This document shows positions 26,062 through 32,775 of a stretch of 64,000 bases of DNA, in pieces. Both the position numbers and the translations under genes were made by a program. The notes beneath the pieces are model-generated. The model worked only from the letters and a program-made list of their open reading frames with translations. It was not told the DNA's origin and searched no databases. Within the stretch, counting starts at the first letter, position 1, and each line of letters opens with the position of its first letter. The DNA is from Yeguia hominis. GTDB lineage: Bacteria > Bacillota > Clostridia > Oscillospirales > Acutalibacteraceae. The DNA is taken from the NCBI RefSeq assembly GCF_014384705.1, contig NZ_JACRSN010000019.1, positions 1 to 64,000 of the forward strand, in the 5' to 3' direction.

Positions 26062-26703
26062 CTATCTCCCGTTTAACTGCAGCCTTTTGCAAAGATAATC
26101 ATCAAGTTTGATCCCATAAATATGATAATCGGAGAAAAGCTTTTTCTCGTCCATGTGTGCGAGATTGTGGTGTTCCCGGCAAAGGGCAACCGCCCGCATC
26201 CCCGCATGGAAAAGCTCCTCACGATTCCGTCCCATTCCAACGCGGTCAACGTGGTGCACCTCTGCCGGTTTATTGCAAATTGCGCATTTCCGATATTCCA
26301 AGCACAAATATAGATATCGGTTGATATCGTCCGTTTCGTTGAGCAGCCTGTCCTTCGTCGGAACATTGTGCTGAAAACAAAACTCAATCAGATATGAGAT
26401 ATATTGCCGCGCCGTGGTTACGTCCGCATCGTGGAGCGAGAACCACTCGCAATCAGCCTTTAGGCAAAAATCCCAGGTACAATACTGCCGCAAGAATTCC
26501 GGATCGTGCCCGCTCCAAAGCGAGATATCCCGGATGATCGCAAAGATCTTCTTTCGCTGATCGGCGGAGATCGTCCTGCCGTCATTTAGCCTGATCTCCA
26601 CCGATCCAATTTGTTTCTGCAGCATTTCCCGGCTGATTTCTTCATCCGGCAAAATCGTAAGCTTTACGCCGTCATATTTCAGGATTTTCCCTGTTACAAT
26701 CAT
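26062..26703 (-). CDS. Putative HNH-type nuclease of phage replication module
   Basis: 213 residues. The N-terminal part (MIVTGKILKYDGVKLTILP) is a beta domain known from 'putative HNHc nuclease' phage proteins. The C-terminal HNH-like region is CAICNKPAEVHHVDRVGMGR, then LFHAGMRAVALCREHHNLAH, with paired Cys and three His. The family is a recombination/DNA-processing component in Firmicutes phages; the exact target is unknown. Confidence 0.8.
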   Translation of the reverse strand: MIVTGKILKYDGVKLTILPDEEISREMLQKQIGSVEIRLNDGRTISADQRKKIFAIIRDISLWSGHDPEFLRQYCTWDFCLKADCEWFSLHDADVTTARQYISYLIEFCFQHNVPTKDRLLNETDDINRYLYLCLEYRKCAICNKPAEVHHVDRVGMGRNREELFHAGMRAVALCREHHNLAHMDEKKLFSDYHIYGIKLDDYLCKRLQLNGR

Positions 26704-26724
26704 GATTTTTGCCGCCCGCCTTGA

Positions 26725-27342
26725 TTAAAAAGGCAGATCATCATCCGAGGGAATCTCGCTAAATCCTTCCCCTGCGCTTCTGCCGCTGATTTCCTCATAG
26801 GTTTTGCTTTCCTTGATTTTCTTCTGAATCCACTCCGGCAGGCTCTGCATGTGAATCAAGGATTTTTCGTCGATCAGTTCAAAGATAAAAGGCTCCTGCA
26901 TACCCTCAATTGGCCCGTGCCCCTTCGGCAACTTGGAAACGCTCCCGATCTTGCTGTATGTATTCCCGTTTGAGCCTGTATCATCGATCACGTTTACCAT
27001 GCAGGGAAGCCCCAGCAGCTTTTCCAAATCAAATCCTTCCAGTTCTTCCGGCGTAAATGCACGCCCGCGCCATCCTTCCAGGATCTTCCGGAGATTCGAT
27101 TTATCAGAGATGCTGTTTGTGTAAATTCCGCTGATCGTCCGATTTTCTCTTCTGCCGTTTACTTCGATCTGCTCGTCCGTAAGCTCAAATAGAATTGCGA
27201 TTTGCTGGCTGTACTTGTCGTATACCTTGTTGTGCTGGAGGCCTAAATCCACCACCGCATAGCATACGGCGTTATAGAGCCCCGCCTCCAATTTTGGGAA
27301 CTTGCTTCCCTCGGATCCCTTTGCAATTAAAGTTGTCGACAT
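26725..27342 (-). CDS. SSB-like DNA-binding protein
   Basis: 205 residues from the second ATG (27342), which has AGGAG 7 bases upstream; the first ATG (27348) is one base from the ribosome site. An OB-type beta core is followed by a disordered acidic end with a DDDLPF tip, the hallmark by which SSB proteins bind partners. A single-strand DNA-binding role in replication is inferred. The body is not close to classic SSB, so it belongs to the phage-specific group. Confidence 0.65.
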   Translation of the reverse strand: MSTTLIAKGSEGSKFPKLEAGLYNAVCYAVVDLGLQHNKVYDKYSQQIAILFELTDEQIEVNGRRENRTISGIYTNSISDKSNLRKILEGWRGRAFTPEELEGFDLEKLLGLPCMVNVIDDTGSNGNTYSKIGSVSKLPKGHGPIEGMQEPFIFELIDEKSLIHMQSLPEWIQKKIKESKTYEEISGRSAGEGFSEIPSDDDLPF

Positions 27343-27354
27343 GTTCATTCTCCT

Positions 27355-27834
27355 TTACCGAATTGATATTTTTTCATTGATGGCGATTTCCGCGCCTGTG
27401 ATTTCTGCGCCGGATTTCAGCGCCTTTTTAATCCGGGCCTTGTCCGGCTCTGTTGTGGTTTTTGTCCGCAGATACGATTCCGGAATTTGCTGTAGATTCA
27501 AAATTCGAACCGCCTCCGATTTCCGTACAGCGACCTCAAATACCCCTGCTTTTTCTCTTTCCCGATTTGCGGATTTCAGAAAACGCAGAATGTTATTCGA
27601 TAGCCGATCGGCTGTTTTCTCCGCTCGTTCGCGCTTCCGGTGCAGCTTGTCCTCTTCCGATTTCAGCGCTTCCGCATCGGATTGAAATTGCCGGATCAAC
27701 TTGCAGTAATCCTCCAGCTTTGAGCCAACGTCCATGGCTTCCAGTGTATCGTTTACAACATCCTCGTCGATTTCTTCCTCCTGCAGCAGCTCATACAGCC
27801 GCTGCGCAGCTTCGGTCATTTCATACAGTGTCAT
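27355..27834 (-). CDS. Siphovirus Gp157-like protein
   Basis: 159 residues from the ATG at 27834. Long coiled coil (EALKSEEDKLHRKRERAEKT) and a C-terminal part (VFEVAVRKSEAVRILNLQQI then PESYLRTKTTTEPDK) match the Gp157 family, typically the first gene of a phage recombination/replication cassette. In S. thermophilus a Gp157 relative is linked to phage resistance. Overlaps the next gene by 4 bases. Confidence 0.85.
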   Translation of the reverse strand: MTLYEMTEAAQRLYELLQEEEIDEDVVNDTLEAMDVGSKLEDYCKLIRQFQSDAEALKSEEDKLHRKRERAEKTADRLSNNILRFLKSANREREKAGVFEVAVRKSEAVRILNLQQIPESYLRTKTTTEPDKARIKKALKSGAEITGAEIAINEKISIR

Positions 27835-28052
27835 GCGATTTCCTCCAGCGGCAGCAACGGCCTTCCCGCGCACGCCTCACACTCGTTTTGCTCGTTCAGC
27901 TCATATGCCGGGACGAGAAGCCCGCAGATGCCGCATTGTTCTACAAGCTCGAAATCGTCCGTCCCGCACGCCGGGCAAACATACCGCGGCCCTTCGTCCG
28001 TCATCTCCCGGATCGGTTCATCGAATAAATGGCTGTGCCTACACTCATACAT
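27831..28052 (-). CDS. Zinc-ribbon phage protein
   Basis: 73 residues with several metal knuckles: CPACGTDDFELVEQCGICG and the late CEACAG. GAGGAG precedes the ATG. It overlaps the upstream membrane protein gene by 8 bases and the Gp157 gene by 4. Function unknown, probably a structural zinc fold. Confidence 0.65.
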   Translation of the reverse strand: MYECRHSHLFDEPIREMTDEGPRYVCPACGTDDFELVEQCGICGLLVPAYELNEQNECEACAGRPLLPLEEIA

Positions 28053-28269
28053 GTTCCATAACTCCTCTCAAAATCCAGAATCCCCAGAAAATCCCGCCCA
28101 GCAGCACTAGTGTAATCGGCAGCGCCAGCCATTCCGCAATGATTTCGCGCCGGTGCTGTTTTTTTGCTTGTGCTTGCCTGAAATTTGTGCTATTATATGG
28201 ATGTACTTGTTTGATTTGCGCCTTGCCGGGACGGCCATCCCGCAGGGCGCATTTTCTTTTTGCAATCAT
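28045..28269 (-). CDS. Small membrane protein, first gene of the early operon
   Basis: 74 residues: a basic N-terminal half (MIAKRKCALRDGRPGKAQIK) and one C-terminal transmembrane helix (WLALPITLVLLGGIFWGFWI). AAAGGAG lies 7-8 bases before the ATG. It is the most upstream gene of the leftward replication cluster; the candidate RNA begins on the other strand about 45 bases away. Function unknown. Confidence 0.6.
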   Translation of the reverse strand: MIAKRKCALRDGRPGKAQIKQVHPYNSTNFRQAQAKKQHRREIIAEWLALPITLVLLGGIFWGFWILRGVMEHV

Positions 28270-28311
28270 GCCTGTTCACTCCTTTTATGATAATGGAAAT
28301 TGTGTTACAAT

Positions 28312-28624
28312 GAATCTGCCCTTTAGGGAACGCCCGCGGGTACGGGAAAGGAGGATTGATAGCTTGAAGAAACTTCTGAAAGCTCTTATGAAACCCTTCC
28401 TGTGCCCTCCGCAAGCTGTGAGCCAGTCTGATGGAAAGAGCCATCAGCGGGTCGCGTCCGTCGGCTCACGGGATGAGGTTAAGCAACCACTCGCCCTGGG
28501 CTGCTCATGACCGTCTAGTCGGTATCCGCTCGTGCGGCAAGTGAATACCATAGCAGTGCGCCTCATTGAGGGCAAAGTGCGGAAGAGAATGGGAAGATGG
28601 GCGATCTTCCCATTTTCTGTTTTC
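28312..28624 (+). ncRNA. Candidate structured RNA of about 310 nt, class unknown
   Basis: A 400-base stretch without a convincing gene contains, on the plus strand, a TACAAT -10-like box (28306-28311, poor -35), then a run of helices: a hairpin at 28361-28384; a three-way junction closed by GTGAGCC (28418-28424) and GGCTCAC (28463-28469), with inner stems CTGATGG/CCATCAG (28428-28447) and CGG/CCG (28448-28460); ATGA/TCAT (28473-28508); CTGCT/AGCAG (28501-28556) enclosing GGTAT/ATACC with CCGC-tcgt-GCGG inside (28521-28549). It ends in a 10-bp perfect terminator stem (28589-28613) plus T-rich tail. No known RNA family is recognised. A TTG-started 48-codon frame with AGGAGG (from 28363) overlaps the first hairpin and could be a leader peptide, but the helices explain the sequence better. 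Confidence 0.55.
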
Positions 28625-28674
28625 GGGCGCTCCATAAAGGACAGATTTCATTCTGTTCAAGCAGAAAAACGCGC

Positions 28675-28896
28675 TTACTGCTCCTTTCTTAATCCTAGAA
28701 TGCTTTCGCAATATGCTATGAATGCATATCGCGGAATTTTTGTTCGCGTTCCAACGACGCACACCGGAAACCCCAGTTTGTTTTGATCTTCCCGCGCCTG
28801 CAGCGTAATGCTGTAGGCGCTTGTTTCCAGCACGGCTGATATATCCGTGGGCGATAGCCATGTTTTGCTGCTGGCTTTAATTTCTTCGAAAGTCAT
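28675..28896 (-). CDS. Small HTH protein, excisionase-like
   Basis: 73 residues from the ATG at 28896 (AAGGAGG 7 bases upstream). SPTDISAVLETSAYSITLQA reads as a winged or MerR-like helix-turn-helix and IPRYAFIAYCESILGLRKE as the stabilising end. Similar proteins are found between immunity and replication genes in Clostridia phages and may act as excisionase or early regulator. It lies beyond the end of the candidate RNA and is convergent with it. Confidence 0.6.
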   Translation of the reverse strand: MTFEEIKASSKTWLSPTDISAVLETSAYSITLQAREDQNKLGFPVCVVGTRTKIPRYAFIAYCESILGLRKEQ

Positions 28897-28944
28897 GCGC
28901 TTTCCTCCTTCCTCAAACTTTAGCTCTTTTCCTAGCTTTTTTCG

Positions 28945-28973
28945 TTGAATGAGCTTGTCTTTTGTGCTACGAT
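28945..28973 (+). promoter_or_regulatory. Promoter for wHTH-TM gene
   Basis: TTGAAT (28945-28950), 17-base spacer, TACGAT (28968-28973), about 24 bases before the ATG at 28997. It lies in the divergent space between the excisionase-like gene and the plus-strand gene. Confidence 0.55.
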
Positions 28974-28996
28974 GAAAAGAAAAAGGATGTGTTTGG

Positions 28997-29353
28997 ATGA
29001 CAGACTTGGAGTTTAAAATCTTTTCAACAATTATCGAGAATCCATTAATTTCTTCTACCGATTTATTAAATACGATCAGCGAGACACATAACATAAATGA
29101 TGTAAACGGGATATTGGGTCAGCTAAAACGGCTAGGGTTTATCCGTTCATCATCCATTGATCGTCATCCGGTGTATGATTCACTCTCGCTGACAGATTTA
29201 GGTAAATATGAATACGAAAGAGGAATAAAAGAACATAAAAAAGAATTAGAAGCTCAAAAAGAGAAAAAGAAAACGGCAATTCGATTTTGGATCAGCTCTG
29301 CATTAGGGTTTGCCGGTCTCGTTTTGTCCATCATCAGTTTGCTGCTCAAATAA
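28997..29353 (+). CDS. Winged-helix protein with C-terminal transmembrane helix
   Basis: 118 residues. The N-terminal 75 residues look like a winged helix (NPLISSTDLLNTISETHNIN, GQLKRLGFIRSSSIDRH, DSLSLTDLGKYEYERG). A Lys/Glu helix follows, then one hydrophobic segment near the C-terminus (FWISSALGFAGLVLSIISLL). It is AT-richer than most of the phage. It converges with, and overlaps by 8 bases, a minus-strand gene of the same architecture. Function unknown; a membrane-held DNA-binding protein is inferred. Confidence 0.65.
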   Translation: MTDLEFKIFSTIIENPLISSTDLLNTISETHNINDVNGILGQLKRLGFIRSSSIDRHPVYDSLSLTDLGKYEYERGIKEHKKELEAQKEKKKTAIRFWISSALGFAGLVLSIISLLLK

Positions 29354-29699
29354 CCTTGAAAATAAGTGCAAATAAAGCAACTAAAAACGAGATTGCATTC
29401 AGGATTAAAATCCCGCGTTGCATTTTTTTACCGGATTTTTCGTTATATAGACACATTGCACCGTTTGTTTTGCTCGCGCATTCTTCCCTATGCAGAACGC
29501 CTTTTCCCTTTTCCGTAATGACCAAACCGCATAATTGAGGGTATTCATTTTTGATGTACCCTTCTTTTTTTAGTTCTTCTAAAATCCAATACGAAACGTC
29601 ATATGAAATTCCATATTTTCGTTCGATCAAAGGAATTACTTCCATACAATTCGTTCCTTCATATTCTCGAATGAGTTCAAGAATTTTGAAATAGATCAC
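29346..29699 (-). CDS. Second winged-helix protein with C-terminal transmembrane helix
   Basis: 117 residues from a GTG at 29699 (GGAGGGGGGAG upstream). Winged-helix features: VIPLIERKYGISYDVSYWIL, EELKKEGYIKNEYPQLCGL, VITEKGKGVLHRE. The C-terminal hydrophobic segment is GILILNAISFLVALFALIFK. The layout mirrors the plus-strand gene 28997-29353 although sequence similarity is low. Its leader lies behind the 62-residue membrane gene. Function unknown. Confidence 0.65.
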   Translation of the reverse strand: MIYFKILELIREYEGTNCMEVIPLIERKYGISYDVSYWILEELKKEGYIKNEYPQLCGLVITEKGKGVLHREECASKTNGAMCLYNEKSGKKMQRGILILNAISFLVALFALIFKVI

Positions 29700-29738
29700 A
29701 TCTCCCCCCTCCTTCCTAAATTGTAGAGTTGGCTGCGC

Positions 29739-29927
29739 TTATCGTTGCAATAATAGCGCTAATCCGCACACTATAAGAGTTGCAGCCCGCAAACCGATCG
29801 TTGCCCACGCCGTTCTTCCGTTCTGCTCGTCAAACAACAACCAAAAGAATCCTACAATTCCATATTCTTTTAAAATTCTGCCCGCTTTGGGTTTTGTAGT
29901 ATCATTTGGAATAGATGGTCTGTTCAT
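29739..29927 (-). CDS. Small membrane protein of the immunity region
   Basis: 62 residues: polar N-terminus (MNRPSIPNDTTKPKAGRILK), then hydrophobic segments near IVGFFWLLF and ATIGLRAATLIVCGLALLL. AAGGAGGG lies 8-9 bases before the ATG. It is located directly after the Cro-like gene and an operator copy (29953-29965). Unknown function; superinfection exclusion is one possibility. Confidence 0.55.
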   Translation of the reverse strand: MNRPSIPNDTTKPKAGRILKEYGIVGFFWLLFDEQNGRTAWATIGLRAATLIVCGLALLLQR

Positions 29928-29952
29928 ATCGCTTCCCTCCTTTTACATATCA

Positions 29953-29965
29953 TCGCTTAAAGCGA
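29953..29965. promoter_or_regulatory. Operator copy downstream of cro-like gene
   Basis: TCGCTTAAAGCGA, an exact 13-base copy of the operator inside the cro promoter (30199-30211). It lies just after the cro-like stop codon and upstream of the 62-residue membrane gene, so the repressor may also control that gene. Confidence 0.7.
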
Positions 29966-29968
29966 GAA

Positions 29969-30169
29969 TTACGGCAAAAAAATATAGTCTATTGGGAATA
30001 CATATAGTTTTTCAATTTTTCTCACAATGTCCCAGTTTGGAGAAGTTTTTCCATTTTCGTAGTTTTGAAGGGTTCGCACGTTTATTCCTAGCTTTTTAGC
30101 TGCTGCCTTCTGCGATAATCCGGCATTTACTCTTGCAGCGCTTAATGAAATTTTGGGATAATTTTGCAT
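29969..30169 (-). CDS. Cro-like Xre-family regulator
   Basis: 66 residues from the second of two ATG codons (30169; AAGGAGG 7 bases upstream, the first ATG is 4 bases away). Helix-turn-helix ARVNAGLSQKAAAKKLGINV, RTLQNYENGKTSPNWDIV, then the common IDYIFL ending. Divergent from the CI-like gene; first gene of the leftward transcript. It probably opposes the repressor at the shared operators. Confidence 0.8.
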   Translation of the reverse strand: MQNYPKISLSAARVNAGLSQKAAAKKLGINVRTLQNYENGKTSPNWDIVRKIEKLYVFPIDYIFLP

Positions 30170-30191
30170 CATATCGCCTCCTTTAAGCTAT

Positions 30192-30277
30192 ATTATACTC
30201 GCTTAAAGCGAAATGTCAAGCTTTTAGCGAATTATTTTTATTTTTTTGTTGCATCCCCTTCGCTTTTGGCTTACAAT
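30192..30277. promoter_or_regulatory. Divergent cro and repressor promoters with operators
   Basis: Leftward promoter: TTGACA (30214-30219), 16-base spacer, TATAAT (30192-30197), with the operator TCGCTTAAAGCGA (30199-30211) filling the spacer and a variant GCTTTTAGCGA at 30220-30230. Rightward promoter: TTGCAT (30249-30254), 17 bases, TACAAT (30272-30277), with a half-operator TTCGCTTTTGGC in its spacer. This is the genetic switch of the prophage. Confidence 0.85.
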
Positions 30278-30300
30278 AATAATGAAAGCAGGTGATTTGC

Positions 30301-30657
30301 ATGGAAGGTTCTAACGTTCGTATTATTTTTTCAAATAATTTAAATCGGCTGGCAAAAGAAAAAGGCGTAACGCAAGCCGATATAGTTTGCGCATTAAATT
30401 GCAGCTCGTCAACCGTTTCGGATTATTTTTCTGGTAAAAAATATCCGCGCCCCGATAAAATGCAAAAAATTGCTGATCTTTTAGGCGTATATATTTCTGA
30501 TCTTACAAGTGAAAAAGAAGAGCCTACCGTTTGCAACGATAAGCCCTTAAATCCGAAAGCAAAATATTTAATGAACCTTATTGACTCTATGAACGATGAA
30601 GAATTAGATGCGCTTGAGCGCATTGTTGATTCTGTAATTCAATTACGCGGCAAATAA
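30301..30657 (+). CDS. CI-like phage repressor (Xre family, no protease domain)
   Basis: 118 residues from the ATG at 30301, AGGTG 7-8 bases upstream. HTH: LNRLAKEKGVTQADIVCALN, CSSSTVSDYFSGKKYPRP, DKMQKIADLLGV. The C-terminal 50 residues end in a helix with DEELDALERIVDSVIQLRG; there is no S24 autocleavage domain, so RecA-driven self-cleavage is not possible. Induction must therefore use another route; see the SOS-box gene that overlaps its 3' end. Confidence 0.85.
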   Translation: MEGSNVRIIFSNNLNRLAKEKGVTQADIVCALNCSSSTVSDYFSGKKYPRPDKMQKIADLLGVYISDLTSEKEEPTVCNDKPLNPKAKYLMNLIDSMNDEELDALERIVDSVIQLRGK

Positions 30658-30766
30658 TCGTTTGTAATTCTTCATCGGTTAAATTTAATAACTTATTCTT
30701 TAAGCGGTCACGCTTTTCCAAGAGCAACCGCTCCCCATAAGTTGCTGCTTGTCCTCCCCTTTTCAC
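30587..30766 (-). CDS. Small SOS-controlled protein convergent with and overlapping the repressor
   Basis: 59 residues from a GTG at 30766 with AAAGGAGGGG 5 bases upstream. Basic N-terminus (GGQAATYGERLLLEKRDRLK) and a C-terminal helix NLTDEELQTIICRVIEL similar to the tail of the CI-like protein (DEELDALERIVDSVIQL). The gene overlaps the last 71 bases of the repressor gene on the opposite strand. The shared helix is encoded by an inverted repeat (12 exact bases: 30595-30606 and 30664-30675). Driven by a consensus promoter with a LexA-type box. Suggested to be an antirepressor, or an antisense transcript, acting at induction; this is inference. Confidence 0.65.
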   Translation of the reverse strand: MKRGGQAATYGERLLLEKRDRLKNKLLNLTDEELQTIICRVIELQNQQCAQAHLILHRS

Positions 30767-30799
30767 TGTTGCCCCTCCTTTAATTGAGATTGTATTTTG

Positions 30800-30828
30800 A
30801 TTATAGAACGTCCGTTCGATACTGTCAA
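30800..30828 (-). promoter_or_regulatory. Consensus promoter with SOS (LexA) box in the spacer
   Basis: Minus strand: TTGACA (30823-30828), 17 bases, TATAAT (30800-30805). The spacer contains GAACGGACGTTC (30806-30817), an exact match to the Gram-positive LexA box GAAC-N4-GTTC. It reads leftward into the 59-residue gene and then antisense across the CI-like gene. Confidence 0.88.
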
Positions 30829-31021
30829 GATGTTTTTTCACGTATTTTTTGAGCAAATTTGATTGTTTGCTATTTACTTTTTAAATTTATTTGTTTATTA
30901 TATAGTAGCAGGTTGATTTGCAATATTTGCTAATTGCTGTCAGATGGTGGCAAAATTTGTATGTAATGGAGGTGCATTTTAAGCTTTAGGCGATTGCCGC
31001 CGTTTGCGCAGCCGATCAATT

Positions 31022-31165
31022 CGCCTCTTACGAGGCGTGAGTAGAAATAATGAAAGTATGATTCTTTGCAGGAATGCCGCCCTCGCAGGGCGTGAGTAGA
31101 AACAATGAAAGTATGATTCTTTGTCGAAACGCCGCCCTCGCAGGGCGTGAGTAGAAACATTAAAG
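31022..31165. repeat. Three 55-bp tandem repeats with palindromic core
   Basis: The block GTGAGTAGAAA recurs at 31037, 31092 and 31147 (55-base period). Each copy has a hairpin core (CGCCCTCGCAGGGCG in copies 2 and 3, CGCCTCTTACGAGGCG in copy 1) and the intervening 20 bases AATGAAAGTATGATTCTTTG are identical between copies. The repeat looks like a type I-C CRISPR repeat, but the 'spacers' are near-identical and only about 27 bases and no cas genes are present. Located between repressor and integrase; it may bind a recombination or regulatory protein. Confidence 0.6.
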
Positions 31166-31219
31166 CATTGTAGGATATTTTTGAACACTATAAAGCATTC
31201 GAAAGAATTTCACGTTTCA

Positions 31220-31247
31220 TTGCACAAACCCGGAAAACGAATATAAT
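31220..31247 (+). promoter_or_regulatory. Integrase promoter candidate with structured leader
   Basis: TTGCAC (31220-31225), 16-base spacer, TATAAT (31242-31247). The following 230 bases hold hairpins (ATCCC/GGGAT around 31265-31281, GACC/GGTC around 31317-31343, TCTCA/TGAGA near 31375, GAGCG/CGCTC near 31442-31457) and no gene. The leader ends in a terminator just before the integrase ribosome site. Confidence 0.5.
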
Positions 31248-31474
31248 AAAAGCGGAAGGGAATCCTATCCCTGACCGGGATGCACGGTTTAAATATGCGT
31301 CGTTCGTTTTACCGCTGACCGATATGCGGGATATAAGTGGTCGGGTTGAAAGAATTTTTTACAGTTGGTGTATCTCAGCCACAAAATGAGAAGTTTATTT
31401 TAGTAGGTTTCTCTTGACCTTTATGCAAGAAATTTATAAGTGAGCGTTTCGCCGCTCTTAAGCGCGATCATAAC

Positions 31475-31511
31475 AGCAAGGGCGGTGTAAAAGCTTGCCC
31501 TTGCTTTTTTT
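31475..31511 (+). terminator. Terminator in front of the integrase gene
   Basis: AGCAAGGGC and GCCCTTGCT pair as a 9-bp perfect stem followed by seven T, ending 17 bases before the integrase ATG. Transcription from upstream is expected to stop here unless anti-terminated. Confidence 0.85.
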
Positions 31512-31527
31512 AGAAGGAGGCCTCACC

Positions 31528-32619
31528 ATGCAATGCCGTAAATGCAAAACTGAATTGCCGGACGGCGCTGCCTATTGCTATGTATGCGGCATAAAGCAGG
31601 AAAAGCCGCAGAAACGGACAAAGGCGCGCGGCAATGGGACGGGAACCGTGTATCAGCTGCCAAACGGAAAATATGTTGCAGAGGTAACGCTCGGCTATTT
31701 AAACGGAAAAAGGCGAAAGAAAACGAAACAGTTTGCAAAAAAATCGGATGCAATCAATTTTCTGCCCCTGCTCAAGCAGCAAATCGATACTATGGATTCT
31801 AAAATTACATTTACAGATTTATATGAGCGCTTTATGGAAAAGCATTCTGAAAAAGTCGGAAAATCTACCATTGATTGCTACAAGGCCGCATATGGCCATT
31901 ATAAGCCGATATATTTCATGCCGTTTTCCGAAATCAAAACAGAGCATCTTCAGCACTGTATTGATTCCGTGCCGGGTTCTCGCACAAAAGAAAATATGAA
32001 GGCGCTGGGAACGTTACTATATAAATACGCCATGCAAAACGATCTTATCCAGAAAAATTATGCTCAATTCATTTATGTTGGGAAAAAAGAAAAAAGCAAA
32101 CGCGAAGCGTTTTCTGCCGAAGAGATTCAGATTATAAAAAATAATATCGGGAAAATTCGATATTCCGAATACATCTTATGCTTAATTTATACCGGATTTC
32201 GCCCGAATGAACTGTTTGCGTTAAAGAAATCAGATTATCACAAAAACTATTTTATTGGCGGCTCAAAAACAGAGGCCGGAAGAAATCGCATCGTGCCAAT
32301 ACCAGATCCAATTGCTGAAATCGTTGCTGATTTAGTGAATAAATCGGAGAGCGAATATATTTTTGAATCTCCCGCGCACAAACAATTTTCCGATGAAAAA
32401 TTTCGAAAACGATATTATTATTTCGCTCTTAATGAGATGGGAATTCGGAAACTGCCGCCATACAGTTGCCGCCACACTTACGCCACCATGCTTAAGGATA
32501 TAGACGCTCCAATTACTGATAAACAAAAATTAATGGGGCATGAAAGTTTTGAGATGACGGCTCATTATACGCATACTGATATTGATTCGCTAATTCGGAT
32601 TGCAAAGCAGCTAGTTTAG
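31528..32619 (+). CDS. int: Tyrosine integrase with N-terminal zinc ribbon
   Basis: 363 residues from the ATG at 31528 (AAGGAGG 7 bases upstream). Residues 1-21 form a zinc ribbon (CRKC...CYVC); then a Lys-rich arm-binding region, a SAM-like core-binding domain (about 93-180) and the catalytic domain. Visible active-site residues: R225 (YTGFRPNEL), R315 (SCRHTYAT; the usual His of H-x-x-R is Tyr312), H338 (LMGHES) and nucleophile Y347 (AHYTH). The gene ends 122 bases from tRNA-Pro, the expected attachment site. It catalyses prophage integration and, with an excisionase, excision. Confidence 0.92.
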   Translation: MQCRKCKTELPDGAAYCYVCGIKQEKPQKRTKARGNGTGTVYQLPNGKYVAEVTLGYLNGKRRKKTKQFAKKSDAINFLPLLKQQIDTMDSKITFTDLYERFMEKHSEKVGKSTIDCYKAAYGHYKPIYFMPFSEIKTEHLQHCIDSVPGSRTKENMKALGTLLYKYAMQNDLIQKNYAQFIYVGKKEKSKREAFSAEEIQIIKNNIGKIRYSEYILCLIYTGFRPNELFALKKSDYHKNYFIGGSKTEAGRNRIVPIPDPIAEIVADLVNKSESEYIFESPAHKQFSDEKFRKRYYYFALNEMGIRKLPPYSCRHTYATMLKDIDAPITDKQKLMGHESFEMTAHYTHTDIDSLIRIAKQLV

Positions 32620-32691
32620 TGTGTAATACGGTGTGTAATAGAGAGAAATTTTTCAAAATAATCGAACATTTTGAAGGTTTTCAAAGCAAAA

Positions 32692-32740
32692 GAAAAACCG
32701 CCTAAAACCTAGATTTTTCTAGGAATTAAGCGGTTTTTTC
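32692..32740. terminator. Bidirectional terminator between int and tRNA-Pro
   Basis: AAAAACCGC and GCGGTTTTTT form the outer stem, with an inner CCTAGA/TCTAGG stem. It has T-rich tails on both strands and so can end the integrase transcript and the tRNA transcript. It touches the tRNA CCA end. Confidence 0.85.
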
Positions 32741-32775
32741 TGGTCCGAGTGACAGGAGTCGAACCTGCGGCCTCT
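32741..32775. other. Probable phage attachment site (att) at tRNA-Pro 3' end
   Basis: The integrase gene borders the 3' end of the tRNA gene, and genes beyond it are ordinary chromosomal genes. Tyrosine integrases of this type commonly recombine within the T-arm and 3' end of a tRNA and leave the gene intact. The partner site lies beyond the left edge, so the direct repeat cannot be confirmed here. Confidence 0.55.

Noticed and set aside
28363..28510. TTG-started 48-codon gene inside the candidate RNA
   Set aside because: It has an AGGAGG site, but the start and sequence are covered by strong helices; kept only as an alternative.
31022..31165. CRISPR array
   Set aside because: Only three units, near-identical 27-base intervals and no cas genes; listed as tandem repeats instead.
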